In this document: positions 25,251 to 32,986 of the stretch, piece by piece
Numbering within the stretch: the first letter of the stretch is position 1
Layout: each line of letters opens with the position of its first letter
From: Clostridiales bacterium PH28_bin88
Lineage (GTDB): Bacteria > Bacillota > PH28-bin88
DNA length: 64,000 bases
Direction of reading: 5' to 3'
Assembly (NCBI GenBank): GCA_000987045.1
Contig: LAKY01000050.1
Span: 1-64,000, forward strand
Notes under the pieces: model-generated
Seen by the model: the letters and a program-made list of their open reading frames with translations, nothing else
Told to the model about the DNA's origin: nothing
Database searches by the model: none
Position numbers and translations under genes: made by a program

Positions 25251-25755
25251 TCTTTTTCTTACCTTTGCTAAAATATCCTTCTTTACCATCGGCGGAGGAT
25301 ATGCCATGATCCCGTTATTACAAAAGGAACTGGTTACCGTCCACCGGTGGATTAACTCACAACAGATGCTTGATATGCTAACGGTGGCGGAAATGACTCC
25401 CGGGCCGATAGGGATTAACTTGGCTACCTTTGCCGGGTATCAGACCGCAGGTTTCTGGGGGGCTGTGATGGCAACTGCCGGAATAATCACCCCCTCGGTG
25501 ATCCTGGTTTTGGCTCTTGCCCTGTTCCTTAGCCGGTTTAAGGACTTCCCGGTTGTACAAGCGATATTAAAAGGAATTCGCCCTGCGGTGGTATCGCTAA
25601 TTGCCGTGGCAACCTTCACGGTAGGCCAGACTGCCCTTACCGACATGTGGTCGTGGGTTTTTCTTGCCTGTGGACTATTGGCCAGTGTACGCTTTGGGCT
25701 GCATCCGATCCTGCTTTTATCAGTAGCAGGGTTATTGGGTGTGGTTATATACTAG
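25234..25755 (+). CDS. chromate transporter family (CHR), second half
   Basis: A 173-residue partner of the preceding gene: KISFFTIGGGYAMIPLLQKE, LTVAEMTPGPIGINLATFAG and GYQTAGFWGAVMATAGIITP. The GTG at 25234 follows GGAGGCGAGG and overlaps the first half. The two form a heteromeric transporter. No regulator of the chrB type is nearby. Confidence 0.87.
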   Translation: MGILLNLFLTFAKISFFTIGGGYAMIPLLQKELVTVHRWINSQQMLDMLTVAEMTPGPIGINLATFAGYQTAGFWGAVMATAGIITPSVILVLALALFLSRFKDFPVVQAILKGIRPAVVSLIAVATFTVGQTALTDMWSWVFLACGLLASVRFGLHPILLLSVAGLLGVVIY

Positions 25756-25915
25756 TGCGTTGTTTTATGGTTACCTGCTTTTCCAGAGCCGCATGCTTTT
25801 TCGGATGGTGGTATTACCATAAAAAAGTTATCCCTACGGGTTAATTGGACCTAATAGAAAATTTTAATTTTATTAATTGAAGGATTTTATCAGCAGAGGG
25901 CGAATATAAGCACTA

Positions 25916-25928
25916 GAGGTAAGACCAC
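25916..25928 (+). promoter_or_regulatory. FCD-GntR operator, site 3 (GAGGTAAGACCAC)
   Basis: Matches GAGGTNNGACCAC. A TATACT -10 candidate lies at 25943-25948, so the site covers the expected -35 zone of the gntR2 operon. The flanking 240-base gap is AT-rich and holds no gene. Confidence 0.7.
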
Positions 25929-26011
25929 ACACCACACACCATTATACTAAAGGGTTATCGTTCCTGTCATTAGGCTTTGAGAGTAACAGCATAAGGATGG
26001 TGCAGGGATTT

Positions 26012-26740
26012 ATGTTTAAGCCTGTGCATCAAAAGACGTCCAGTGTCTATGAAAAAGTTGTTGCCGAGTTGAAGGCGAAAATCCTTCAAGGGGAGTTAAA
26101 GCCTGGTGATAGACTGCCAGGGGAGCGGGAACTGTCGGAAAAGTTGGGGGTAAGCCGGACCTCGTTGCGAGAGAGCCTAAAAATGTTGTCCGCTTCTGGT
26201 TTGGTAAACATTAGACATGGGCAGGGTGTTTTCATAGCGGAAAACGATCCGGAACACTACTTGAAACAATTTGCGTCAGTGGCCTTGGCAGGTCACGACA
26301 CGATCAAGGATATGTTCGAAATGCGCAGGCTTTTGGAAGGACAGGCCGCTTACTGGGCGGCGCAGCGGTGCAACGAAGAAACGGTGCGGGAACTCTTTCA
26401 AATCGTTACAGATGCCCGCCAAGTGGCATCCGTAAAGCCAACCAAGCTGCTGGAGTTAGCCGAGCTGGATCATAAATTCCATAACTCCCTGGCCAAGGCG
26501 ACCGGTAACAAGGTGTTGCTCCGGCTAATGTACAACCTGTTGGACTTAATGACTGACGTGAGAGCTCATTCGCTTTCAATACCCGGGAGAGCGGCCAGGT
26601 CGGTGGAAGATCATTACCGGATTGCTTTAGCCATTCAGGAAAGAAATAACGCGGCAGCGCAGGTCGCCATGTATTCCCACCTGGACGGGGTGGAACGTTC
26701 TATCTTCCAAACCTTCGCCGGCACAGAACTCGGTGGGTAA
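26012..26740 (+). CDS. FadR/FCD-type GntR transcriptional regulator 2
   Basis: A 242-residue FCD-GntR regulator, paralogue of the protein at 10329: both have a MF(E/K)P start, KPG(E/D)(K/R)LP(P/G)ERELA-like text, GVSRTSLRE(A/S)LK and IRHGQGVFI or IKHGQGVFI. The HTH occupies residues 10-75; the FCD domain has LDHKFHNSLAKATGNK and a later HYRIALAI. The ATG at 26012 aligns with the start of the paralogue; an ATG 15 bases upstream is in frame. The promoter carries an operator-like site, so it is probably autoregulated and controls the operon that runs to DoxX at 32730. Confidence 0.92.
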   Translation: MFKPVHQKTSSVYEKVVAELKAKILQGELKPGDRLPGERELSEKLGVSRTSLRESLKMLSASGLVNIRHGQGVFIAENDPEHYLKQFASVALAGHDTIKDMFEMRRLLEGQAAYWAAQRCNEETVRELFQIVTDARQVASVKPTKLLELAELDHKFHNSLAKATGNKVLLRLMYNLLDLMTDVRAHSLSIPGRAARSVEDHYRIALAIQERNNAAAQVAMYSHLDGVERSIFQTFAGTELGG

Positions 26741-26822
26741 GGATAGCCGAAAGGAGGTAAGGGAGAAAGCAAGCCCATAAAACCAAATGACCCAATCAAA
26801 ATTTAAGAAATGGAGGTTAACC

Positions 26823-27611
26823 ATGAACTCGACTACCCGAGGTAACTATCTGTTAGAAATAACGCAGCCCGAAGCCGAGGCCATATTGGACAGTTCAAAA
26901 ATGGCCCTCATACCTACTGGAAGCGTAGAACAACACGGTCCTCACCTGCCTTGTGGAACCGATTATTATGCGGCCCTGGCTATATCGAAGAGGGCAGCCG
27001 AGCAGTTAGGCGCGCTGCTGCTTCCTTTCAGCCAGATAGGGGTGACACCCTTTCACATGACCTTTAAAGGGACCTTGACGTTGCGCCCAGAAACCTATAT
27101 GGAAGTCTTGCGGGATGTTTGCAAAAGCGTCATTCGTCATGGAGCGGAAAAAATTGCCATCATCAACTGGCATGAGGGAAATACGGCTTCGATTAACACA
27201 GCGGCAGCTTCATTACAAATCGAATATCCCAAGGTCAGGTTTTTGATTGTACAAGCCTGCTACATTGCTTCCCAGCTATACGCGGATGAGAGCGACCTGA
27301 CCCACGGTGGGGCTTTAGAAGCTTTGCCGGTGGTAGGGTATGTACCCCACCTGGCACACCTGGAGCGGGCCACTAACCCCTCGGACGAAGCACGCGCGAG
27401 GAAGATCGACGCATTACGCCGATCAAAAACCGCCTACCCCATTTTAGAGGATATCAGGTGGATTGCGCCTACGGGCTGGTATGGCAGCCTGGAAATGGTG
27501 ACACCGGAAAAGGCCGAAGAATTCCTGGCCCGGGTATCCGATGCCGTGGTTAAAAGCATCAAGGAAAGCTTTGCCCAGGTAGAGGAAATCCTGCGGGAGG
27601 AAAACCGGTAG
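26823..27611 (+). CDS. creatininase-family amidohydrolase
   Basis: A 262-residue protein of the creatininase/MftE fold. Metal-binding text is clear: ALIPTGSVEQHGPHLPCGTD near residue 30 (Glu, His, Asp) and INWHEGNT near 115. Family members hydrolyse cyclic amides, mature mycofactocin or deformylate. There is no mycofactocin cluster here, so its role is open. The ATG at 26823 follows TGGAGGT. It is the first structural gene of the GntR2 operon, 12 bases before the cupin. Confidence 0.85.
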   Translation: MNSTTRGNYLLEITQPEAEAILDSSKMALIPTGSVEQHGPHLPCGTDYYAALAISKRAAEQLGALLLPFSQIGVTPFHMTFKGTLTLRPETYMEVLRDVCKSVIRHGAEKIAIINWHEGNTASINTAAASLQIEYPKVRFLIVQACYIASQLYADESDLTHGGALEALPVVGYVPHLAHLERATNPSDEARARKIDALRRSKTAYPILEDIRWIAPTGWYGSLEMVTPEKAEEFLARVSDAVVKSIKESFAQVEEILREENR

Positions 27612-27623
27612 GAGGTGCCATGG

Positions 27624-27986
27624 TTGTACAAAGTCAACCTAAAGGAGGTAGCTTTTCGATCGGCTCCCTGCAGGATGGTTGCGGAGTTAATATCGGAAAG
27701 GACCGTCGGGGCAAAAGGAGTTACCTGCCGGGTGGTGGATATACTGCCGGCTTCCCAGGTTGGCACCCGGGAACCCCACGTCCATGACGCCATGGAAGAG
27801 GTAATTTATGTGCTGGAGGGCCGGGGAGAGGCGTGGGTAAACGGGGACGTTATACCGATCGAACCCGGGGATGCCTTGCTGATGCCCATGGGAGTCCCCC
27901 ACATGATCATTAACCCGACCGAGCAGAGATTGCGATTAATTTGCTTCTTCCCGGCCGCCGCATTGGGGATACCCGGAGTTGATTAA
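27624..27986 (+). CDS. small cupin-domain protein
   Basis: A 120-residue single-domain cupin. Motif 1 is HVHDAMEEVIYVLEGRGEAWVNG and motif 2 is PGDALLMPMGVPHMIINP, giving the usual His, His, Glu, His metal set. The TTG at 27624 lies 6 bases after GGAGGTG. A GTG at 27615 overlaps the ribosome site and an ATG at 27621 is out of frame. Cupins of this size act as isomerases, dioxygenases or epimerases; the reaction here is unknown. It sits in the GntR2 operon. Confidence 0.8.
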   Translation: MYKVNLKEVAFRSAPCRMVAELISERTVGAKGVTCRVVDILPASQVGTREPHVHDAMEEVIYVLEGRGEAWVNGDVIPIEPGDALLMPMGVPHMIINPTEQRLRLICFFPAAALGIPGVD

Positions 27987-28019
27987 ACATCACAGTGGTA
28001 ATCCAGGAGGCATCTAAGG

Positions 28020-28976
28020 ATGGATAAATTCAAGGTTCTATCTACCTCTCCCACTTTTGGCAAGTATGCCCCGGAAGCAGTAGAGATGCTGCAGGACAAC
28101 GAGTGCCGGTTAGTTCAATTAACCCCTGAAGAAGTTAAAGACCCGGAACGGGTGATGTTCCACCTGAGGGACGCTGATGGCTGGATTTTTGGTGTGGACA
28201 AAGTAACCAGGAGCCACCTGGCTGCCGCGCCCAAACTGCAAGTAGTAGCCAAGCACGGCACCGGCGTGGACAGTGTCGACCTGGAGGCCGCCAGAGAGCG
28301 AAACGTTGTGATAGCGAACGTACCGGCGGCTAACTCCAACGCCGTGGCCGACTTAACCATGGGCTTATTGCTGGCGGCTGCGCGGAAGATTGTATTTGCG
28401 GACAAGCAGACTCGCGCGGGAGGCTGGGGCCCCATCATGGGTACAGAGTTGTGGGGTAAAACCTTGGGCGTGATCGGGTTGGGCGCCATCGGACGCGGGG
28501 TGGTAAAAAGGGCCGCCGGGTTTGGCATGCGGTTCCTGGCTTACGATGTTTTCCCTAATGAGCAATTCGCTCGTGATTACGGCGTGCAGTATTTATCCAT
28601 ACCGGAAGTGTTAAAAGAGGCCGACTTCGTAACCATCCATGCCCCCCTGACGGCTGAGACCAGGGGCCTGATCGGGGAGCAGGAACTGGCTATGATGAAG
28701 AGCAGCGCTTTTCTCATCAACACCTCCCGCGGGCCCATCGTACAGGAAAAGGCGCTGTGCATCGCGCTAAGAGAAGGCCTGATCGCCGGGGCGGCGCTGG
28801 ATGTGTTTGAAACAGAACCACCAGCCCAATCGGAATTAATGGAATTAGATAATGTCGTGGTCACTCCCCATATGGGTGCGTACACGTATGAGGCCATGGC
28901 CAACATCAGTTTGATCAGCGCCCGTAACGTGATTGAGGTGCTGAGGGGCAATCCGCCCCTATACAGGGTGCAGTAA
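28020..28976 (+). CDS. D-2-hydroxyacid dehydrogenase, phosphoglycerate-dehydrogenase type (SlcC-like)
   Basis: A 318-residue NAD-dependent dehydrogenase of the PGDH family, short form without the ACT domain. The Rossmann motif is GVIGLGAIGRGVVKRAAGFG near residue 150. Catalytic Arg is in INTSRGPIV (about 235), Glu in DVFETEPP (about 262) and His in VTPHMGAYTYEA (about 285). The closest described role in this context is SlcC, an (S)-sulfolactate dehydrogenase of the same family. A serine biosynthesis role is less likely because no serC or serB is near and the gene is within a catabolic operon. It follows the cupin by 33 bases. Confidence 0.85.
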   Translation: MDKFKVLSTSPTFGKYAPEAVEMLQDNECRLVQLTPEEVKDPERVMFHLRDADGWIFGVDKVTRSHLAAAPKLQVVAKHGTGVDSVDLEAARERNVVIANVPAANSNAVADLTMGLLLAAARKIVFADKQTRAGGWGPIMGTELWGKTLGVIGLGAIGRGVVKRAAGFGMRFLAYDVFPNEQFARDYGVQYLSIPEVLKEADFVTIHAPLTAETRGLIGEQELAMMKSSAFLINTSRGPIVQEKALCIALREGLIAGAALDVFETEPPAQSELMELDNVVVTPHMGAYTYEAMANISLISARNVIEVLRGNPPLYRVQ

Positions 28977-29013
28977 TCTTTTACTAACCGAGAACTTACA
29001 GGAGGCGAAGTCG

Positions 29014-30219
29014 ATGTCCAAAGAGCCGTGGCACCAGGATTCATGGTGGATCAGCGAGTATAATTACGCTGATGAAGTCCGGCAACAATACAGTCTTCCG
29101 GCGAAGATCCAACTGCATGACGCCACTTTGCGGGACGGGGAGCAGACCCCTGGGGTGGTTTTGCGGCTGGAGGAAAAGGTTGAGATAGCTAGAATGCTTT
29201 CTGACTTGGGTGTGGACCGGATTGAAGCGGGCATGCCGGCGGTGTCCCAAGAGGACACTCAGGCCATCAAAGAAATTGTCAAGGCGGGCTTAAAATCGAA
29301 GATTATGGTATTTTCCCGGGCGATGGCAGAAGACGTGGATCGCGCTGTGGATTGCGGGGTCTGGGGTATCGTGCTGGAAGCTCCCAGTGGATACCCCAAA
29401 TTGCAGCACCAGTTTAACTGGACGGAACAAGAATTGATTGAGCGTTGCGTTCGCACAATCAAGTATGCTAAGGACAAAGGACTGTACGTAAACTTTTTCC
29501 CCTTCGACACCACCAGGGCTAAACTTTCATTTTTAGAGCGGTTACTGGGTGAGGTTTGTGAAAAAGCCCAACCCGATAGCATTACAGTTGTAGACACCAC
29601 AGGGTCCAGCACCCCTGCGGCCATGCGTTATTTGGTGTCACGGCTCAAGAAGATGGTGAACGTGCCGCTGGAAGTCCACACTCACAACGATTTCGGTTTA
29701 GGAACGTCCACAACGCTGGCCGCGGTAGAAGCCGGCGCCGAGGTGGTCCACGGGTGCATCAACGGTTTGGGAGAAAGGACAGGAAATACCGCCCTGGAAG
29801 AAATCGTCCTCTGTTTGCAAACTTTATACGGATATCAACTGGACTTTAAGTTCGAAAAACTTTACCAAGTGTCCCAGAAGGTCCAGCAGATGGCGGGGAT
29901 ACCTGTCGCAGCCAATAAACCGGTGGTCGGCCGGCTGCCTTTTACCCGGGAGATCGGGCTGGGGATGGACGTTTTGAAAAAAGCCCCAATGGCTATTTTC
30001 CCCTATTTGCCTGAGTTAGTCGGGCAGCAAATCAATATTGTGATGGGGAAAAAGAGCGGTAAGGCTTCTGTTAAGATGAAGCTGGAAGAAAAGCAAATAG
30101 CTGCTACCGAAGAACAACTAGAGGCCGTAGTAGCAGCGGTCAAGCAGGCTGCCATCCAGAAGAAGTCGATTCTGGCTCCAGATGAATTCTGGTCGGTTGT
30201 CACAAAGGTTTTAGGATAA
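29014..30219 (+). CDS. homocitrate/citramalate-synthase-like DRE-TIM metallolyase 1
   Basis: A 401-residue member of the DRE-TIM metallolyase family, which joins an acyl-CoA to a 2-oxo acid. The metal and substrate motif HDATLRDGEQTPGV is at about residue 35, and VHTHNDFGLGTSTTLAAVEA near 220 supplies the HxH metal pair. GLGERTGNTALEEIV follows. At 401 residues it lacks the leucine-binding regulatory domain of LeuA, so it resembles homocitrate or citramalate synthases. The acyl-CoA ligase subunits follow directly, which suggests their products are linked. A second paralogue lies at 40862. No nif genes are present. Confidence 0.85.
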   Translation: MSKEPWHQDSWWISEYNYADEVRQQYSLPAKIQLHDATLRDGEQTPGVVLRLEEKVEIARMLSDLGVDRIEAGMPAVSQEDTQAIKEIVKAGLKSKIMVFSRAMAEDVDRAVDCGVWGIVLEAPSGYPKLQHQFNWTEQELIERCVRTIKYAKDKGLYVNFFPFDTTRAKLSFLERLLGEVCEKAQPDSITVVDTTGSSTPAAMRYLVSRLKKMVNVPLEVHTHNDFGLGTSTTLAAVEAGAEVVHGCINGLGERTGNTALEEIVLCLQTLYGYQLDFKFEKLYQVSQKVQQMAGIPVAANKPVVGRLPFTREIGLGMDVLKKAPMAIFPYLPELVGQQINIVMGKKSGKASVKMKLEEKQIAATEEQLEAVVAAVKQAAIQKKSILAPDEFWSVVTKVLG

Positions 30220-30240
30220 AACCTCCGGGAGGACGTAGTA

Positions 30241-31419
30241 ATGTACTTGTATGAATACGAAGCCAAAAGGCTGTTTGACAGAGCAGGTATACCTATCCCC
30301 CGGGGCAAAGTGGTCACCACGGCAACCGAAGCGGCGGCGGTAAGCGTCCAGTTTAAAGGCCGGGTAGTAATCAAAGCCCAGGTCCAGGCCGGCGGACGAG
30401 GGAAGGCGGGGCTTGTCAAGATTGCCTCCACCCCCCATGAAGCGACAACCGTCACTCAAGGAATACTGGGGAGGACGTTTCACGGCGAGCAGGTCGCCAA
30501 GGTGCTGGTTGAAGAGGTAGTGGATATCGCCCAGGAGCTTTACGCGGCCATTGCCCTGGATACAGCCTCAGGCCTACCGGTGATCCTGGTCTCTTCCCGC
30601 GGAGGGATGGACATCGAACAGGTGGCTCAAGAAACGCCGGAAGCCCTGGTTCGGTTCCCGCTAGAAATCTTGACAACATTTCATCCTTTTAGAGCAAGGG
30701 AGATCTGGCGCGAAGCAGGAATTAACGGAGAAATCCTGCCAAAACTGTCCGCGGTGCTGGAAAAGATGGTGAATCTGTTTTTCCATCTTGACGCGTATAC
30801 TGTCGAGATCAACCCGCTGGTGGTTACGCGGGAAAACCGGGTGGTGGCTGCCGATGGCAAGCTGATTGTGGACGATGCCGCCTTGGCCAAACACGAGGAA
30901 GAACTGGCCTTATGCCGGCCGGCAAGCGAGGGCCTGGAGGACGAGGCCAAGAAGGCAGGGCTTTCCTATGTATCTCTTGACCCCGAAGGTAACATAGGGA
31001 TCATTGCCGGAGGGGCGGGCCTTTCGCTGGCCACCATGGACACGGTGACGATGCTGGGGGGGAAACCGGCCAACTTTTTAGACACGGGGGGAGGCATCTC
31101 GGCGGAAAAGATGGCGCAAGCCCTCCGGATAGTTCTCCAGACGCCAAATGTTAAGGGGATCATCATTAATGTATTTGGGGGGATCAACAACTGCTTGACA
31201 ATGGCCCAGGGGATCAGCCGGGTAATAGATGAAGATAGCCCAAGAGCCCGCATCCTGGTAAAAATGCGTGGCCACTCGCAGGAGGAGGGCTGGGCGTTGT
31301 TGGAAAAAAGGCGGCTCCCGGTTATAAAATACGGGACTACTGCCGAAGCCGTCCAACTCCTCCTGGATCTTCTAGGAGCAGACCGTTTGGAAGGAGAGCA
31401 GTTATGTCGATCTTGTTAA
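30241..31419 (+). CDS. succinyl-CoA synthetase-type acid-CoA ligase, beta subunit
   Basis: A 392-residue ATP-grasp subunit of the SucC/MtkA family. The start YEYEAKRLFDRAGIPIPRGK, the block VVIKAQVQAGGRGKAGLVK and EINPLVVTRENRVVAADGKL are typical. The tail NVFGGINNCLTMAQGI binds the acyl-phosphate region. It works with the alpha subunit that follows, overlapping it by 16 bases. Family enzymes use succinate, malate or other dicarboxylates. Placement after the homocitrate-synthase-like gene suggests activation or release of a pathway acid rather than the citric acid cycle. Confidence 0.93.
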   Translation: MYLYEYEAKRLFDRAGIPIPRGKVVTTATEAAAVSVQFKGRVVIKAQVQAGGRGKAGLVKIASTPHEATTVTQGILGRTFHGEQVAKVLVEEVVDIAQELYAAIALDTASGLPVILVSSRGGMDIEQVAQETPEALVRFPLEILTTFHPFRAREIWREAGINGEILPKLSAVLEKMVNLFFHLDAYTVEINPLVVTRENRVVAADGKLIVDDAALAKHEEELALCRPASEGLEDEAKKAGLSYVSLDPEGNIGIIAGGAGLSLATMDTVTMLGGKPANFLDTGGGISAEKMAQALRIVLQTPNVKGIIINVFGGINNCLTMAQGISRVIDEDSPRARILVKMRGHSQEEGWALLEKRRLPVIKYGTTAEAVQLLLDLLGADRLEGEQLCRSC

Positions 31420-32285
31420 ACCGTGACAGCCGTCTGATTATCCAGGGTATCACTGGCTCCCAGGGGTCATATCATGCGAAGGTGATGCAGGAATACGGTT
31501 CTAACTTGGTCGCCGGGGTAACCCCGGGCAAAGGCGGCACGTCGGTTCATGGGGTCCCGGTCTTCGAGACGGTGCAGGAAGCGGTCGCCTACTGCGGGGT
31601 GGACGGGAGTATGGTTTTGGTTCCACCATCGTACTGCCTGGATGCGGTGGCCGAAGCTTTGGAGAATGGGATTAAACTAGTGGTAGTGATTACGGAACAC
31701 GTCCCAGTGCATGACAGTATGAAAATGAGAGCCATGGCCAAAGCACATAATGCTTATTTGATAGGGCCCAATACTATCGGGATTATCACTCCCGGCCAGA
31801 GTAAATTGGGGATCATGCCTGGTTTCCTGTACGGTGCTGGCAGGTTGGGCATGATCTCCCGGAGCGGTACCCTCAGTCATGAAACCGCTTCTAACCTTTA
31901 TCTGAGGGGCATCGGGTTTTCTACCTGTGTGGGTATCGGCGGCGACCCGATCATCGGTTCTGATTTTACCGATTTCCTGCGGTTGTTTAAGGACGATGCT
32001 GACACAGACGGTGTCATCATCATCGGTGAAATTGGCGGGAACAGGGAGGAAGCGGCGGCCGAATATCTCAGGCGGGTCGGATACCCGAAGCCGGTCTTTG
32101 CATACATTGCCGGCAAGACGGCCCCACCCGGCAAAAAGATGGGGCATGCGGGAGCCATCATCCAGGGGGGCGCGGGTACTGCCACCGCCAAGGGAGAGGT
32201 ACTGGCCGGTGCTGGTGTCAGGGTGGCGGGAAGCCTGGAAGAGCTGGTGGTAATGGTGGAGCAATGGTGGGAAGCAACGCATTGA
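31404..32285 (+). CDS. succinyl-CoA synthetase-type acid-CoA ligase, alpha subunit
   Basis: A 293-residue SucD/MtkB-family subunit. The CoA-binding start RLIIQGITGSQGSYHAKVMQ, GVTPGKGGTSVHGVPVFETV, and the phosphohistidine motif KMGHAGAIIQGG are present. The histidine carries the phosphoryl group between ATP and the acyl-CoA. It overlaps the beta-subunit gene, so the two are made together. The DoxX gene follows 22 bases later in the same operon. Confidence 0.94.
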   Translation: MSILLNRDSRLIIQGITGSQGSYHAKVMQEYGSNLVAGVTPGKGGTSVHGVPVFETVQEAVAYCGVDGSMVLVPPSYCLDAVAEALENGIKLVVVITEHVPVHDSMKMRAMAKAHNAYLIGPNTIGIITPGQSKLGIMPGFLYGAGRLGMISRSGTLSHETASNLYLRGIGFSTCVGIGGDPIIGSDFTDFLRLFKDDADTDGVIIIGEIGGNREEAAAEYLRRVGYPKPVFAYIAGKTAPPGKKMGHAGAIIQGGAGTATAKGEVLAGAGVRVAGSLEELVVMVEQWWEATH

Positions 32286-32307
32286 AAGTTTGGCTGGGGG
32301 GTTACAG

Positions 32308-32730
32308 ATGGCGGCCTCAATGTTGGTGCATCTCCTCGACTTCACAGGACAATTCCTGGACATGACCTTGCTTGTTCTTCGTGTTATCCTGGCCATCGTA
32401 TTTGCCTCCCACGGCTGGTATAAATCTTTCGGTAAACAAGGATTTGTGGAATCAGCCCGCCGCTATGCTTTTCATGGCATTCCTTTTCCGTTGTTTTTCT
32501 CCTATCTGGTTGCTATCAGCCAGTTGGTGGCGGTGCCCCTGTTGCTGCTTGGATTGTTGACCCGCTGGTTGGCACTTTTCCTTTTCGTGCAAATGATTGT
32601 CGCCACCTGGGCCAAGTACAGAGAAAACGGCATTTTCGACGGTGCCGATCTTCCCATGAGTACCGGGGCAGGGTGCCTTTTGTTACTGGTTCTTGGCCCT
32701 GGCGCTTTTGCTCTTGACGCCTTTATTTAG
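32308..32730 (+). CDS. DoxX-family membrane protein
   Basis: A 140-residue protein with four hydrophobic segments of the DoxX/DoxD family, starting LVLRVILAIVFASHGWYKSFG and ending GPGAFALDAFI. DoxD-type proteins form thiosulfate:quinone oxidoreductase in Acidianus; bacterial DoxX roles are mostly unknown. The ATG at 32308 follows a G-rich site. A second DoxX domain, with the matching end GSGALAVDAFI, is fused to an exporter at 50232, so this family is used twice in the island. Confidence 0.83.
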   Translation: MAASMLVHLLDFTGQFLDMTLLVLRVILAIVFASHGWYKSFGKQGFVESARRYAFHGIPFPLFFSYLVAISQLVAVPLLLLGLLTRWLALFLFVQMIVATWAKYRENGIFDGADLPMSTGAGCLLLLVLGPGAFALDAFI

Positions 32731-32771
32731 CTTATTAAGGTAAAAAGAATGATCACTTCCCCATCGAGTCT

Positions 32772-32784
32772 GAGGTTAGACCAC
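32772..32784 (+). promoter_or_regulatory. FCD-GntR operator, site 4 (GAGGTTAGACCAC)
   Basis: Matches GAGGTNNGACCAC. It lies in the 256-base AT-rich gap before the molybdoenzyme operon, 202 bases upstream of its start. The rest of the gap is a run of A/T (32880-32950) and may hold the promoter. Confidence 0.65.
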
Positions 32785-32986
32785 AGTCCTCACACCTAAA
32801 TTCTTAGAAAACAAGGGAATTTATTAGAAAATGGCACATAGTTTTAAGTTTTGATGAAATTTGGACAATCCTGGGATTTGATAATATTATATTTTATAAA
32901 ATATAATTTATTTTACAGGTATTATTATACTATTGTGATAAATATTTTATTTGATGACCGGTGCATCCATTGGAAGGGGGCAAATC

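Noticed and set aside
26823..27611. Mycofactocin maturation protein MftE
   Set aside because: No MftA-type precursor or radical SAM gene is nearby.
29014..30219. Nitrogenase homocitrate synthase (NifV)
   Set aside because: No nif genes are present; the context is catabolic.
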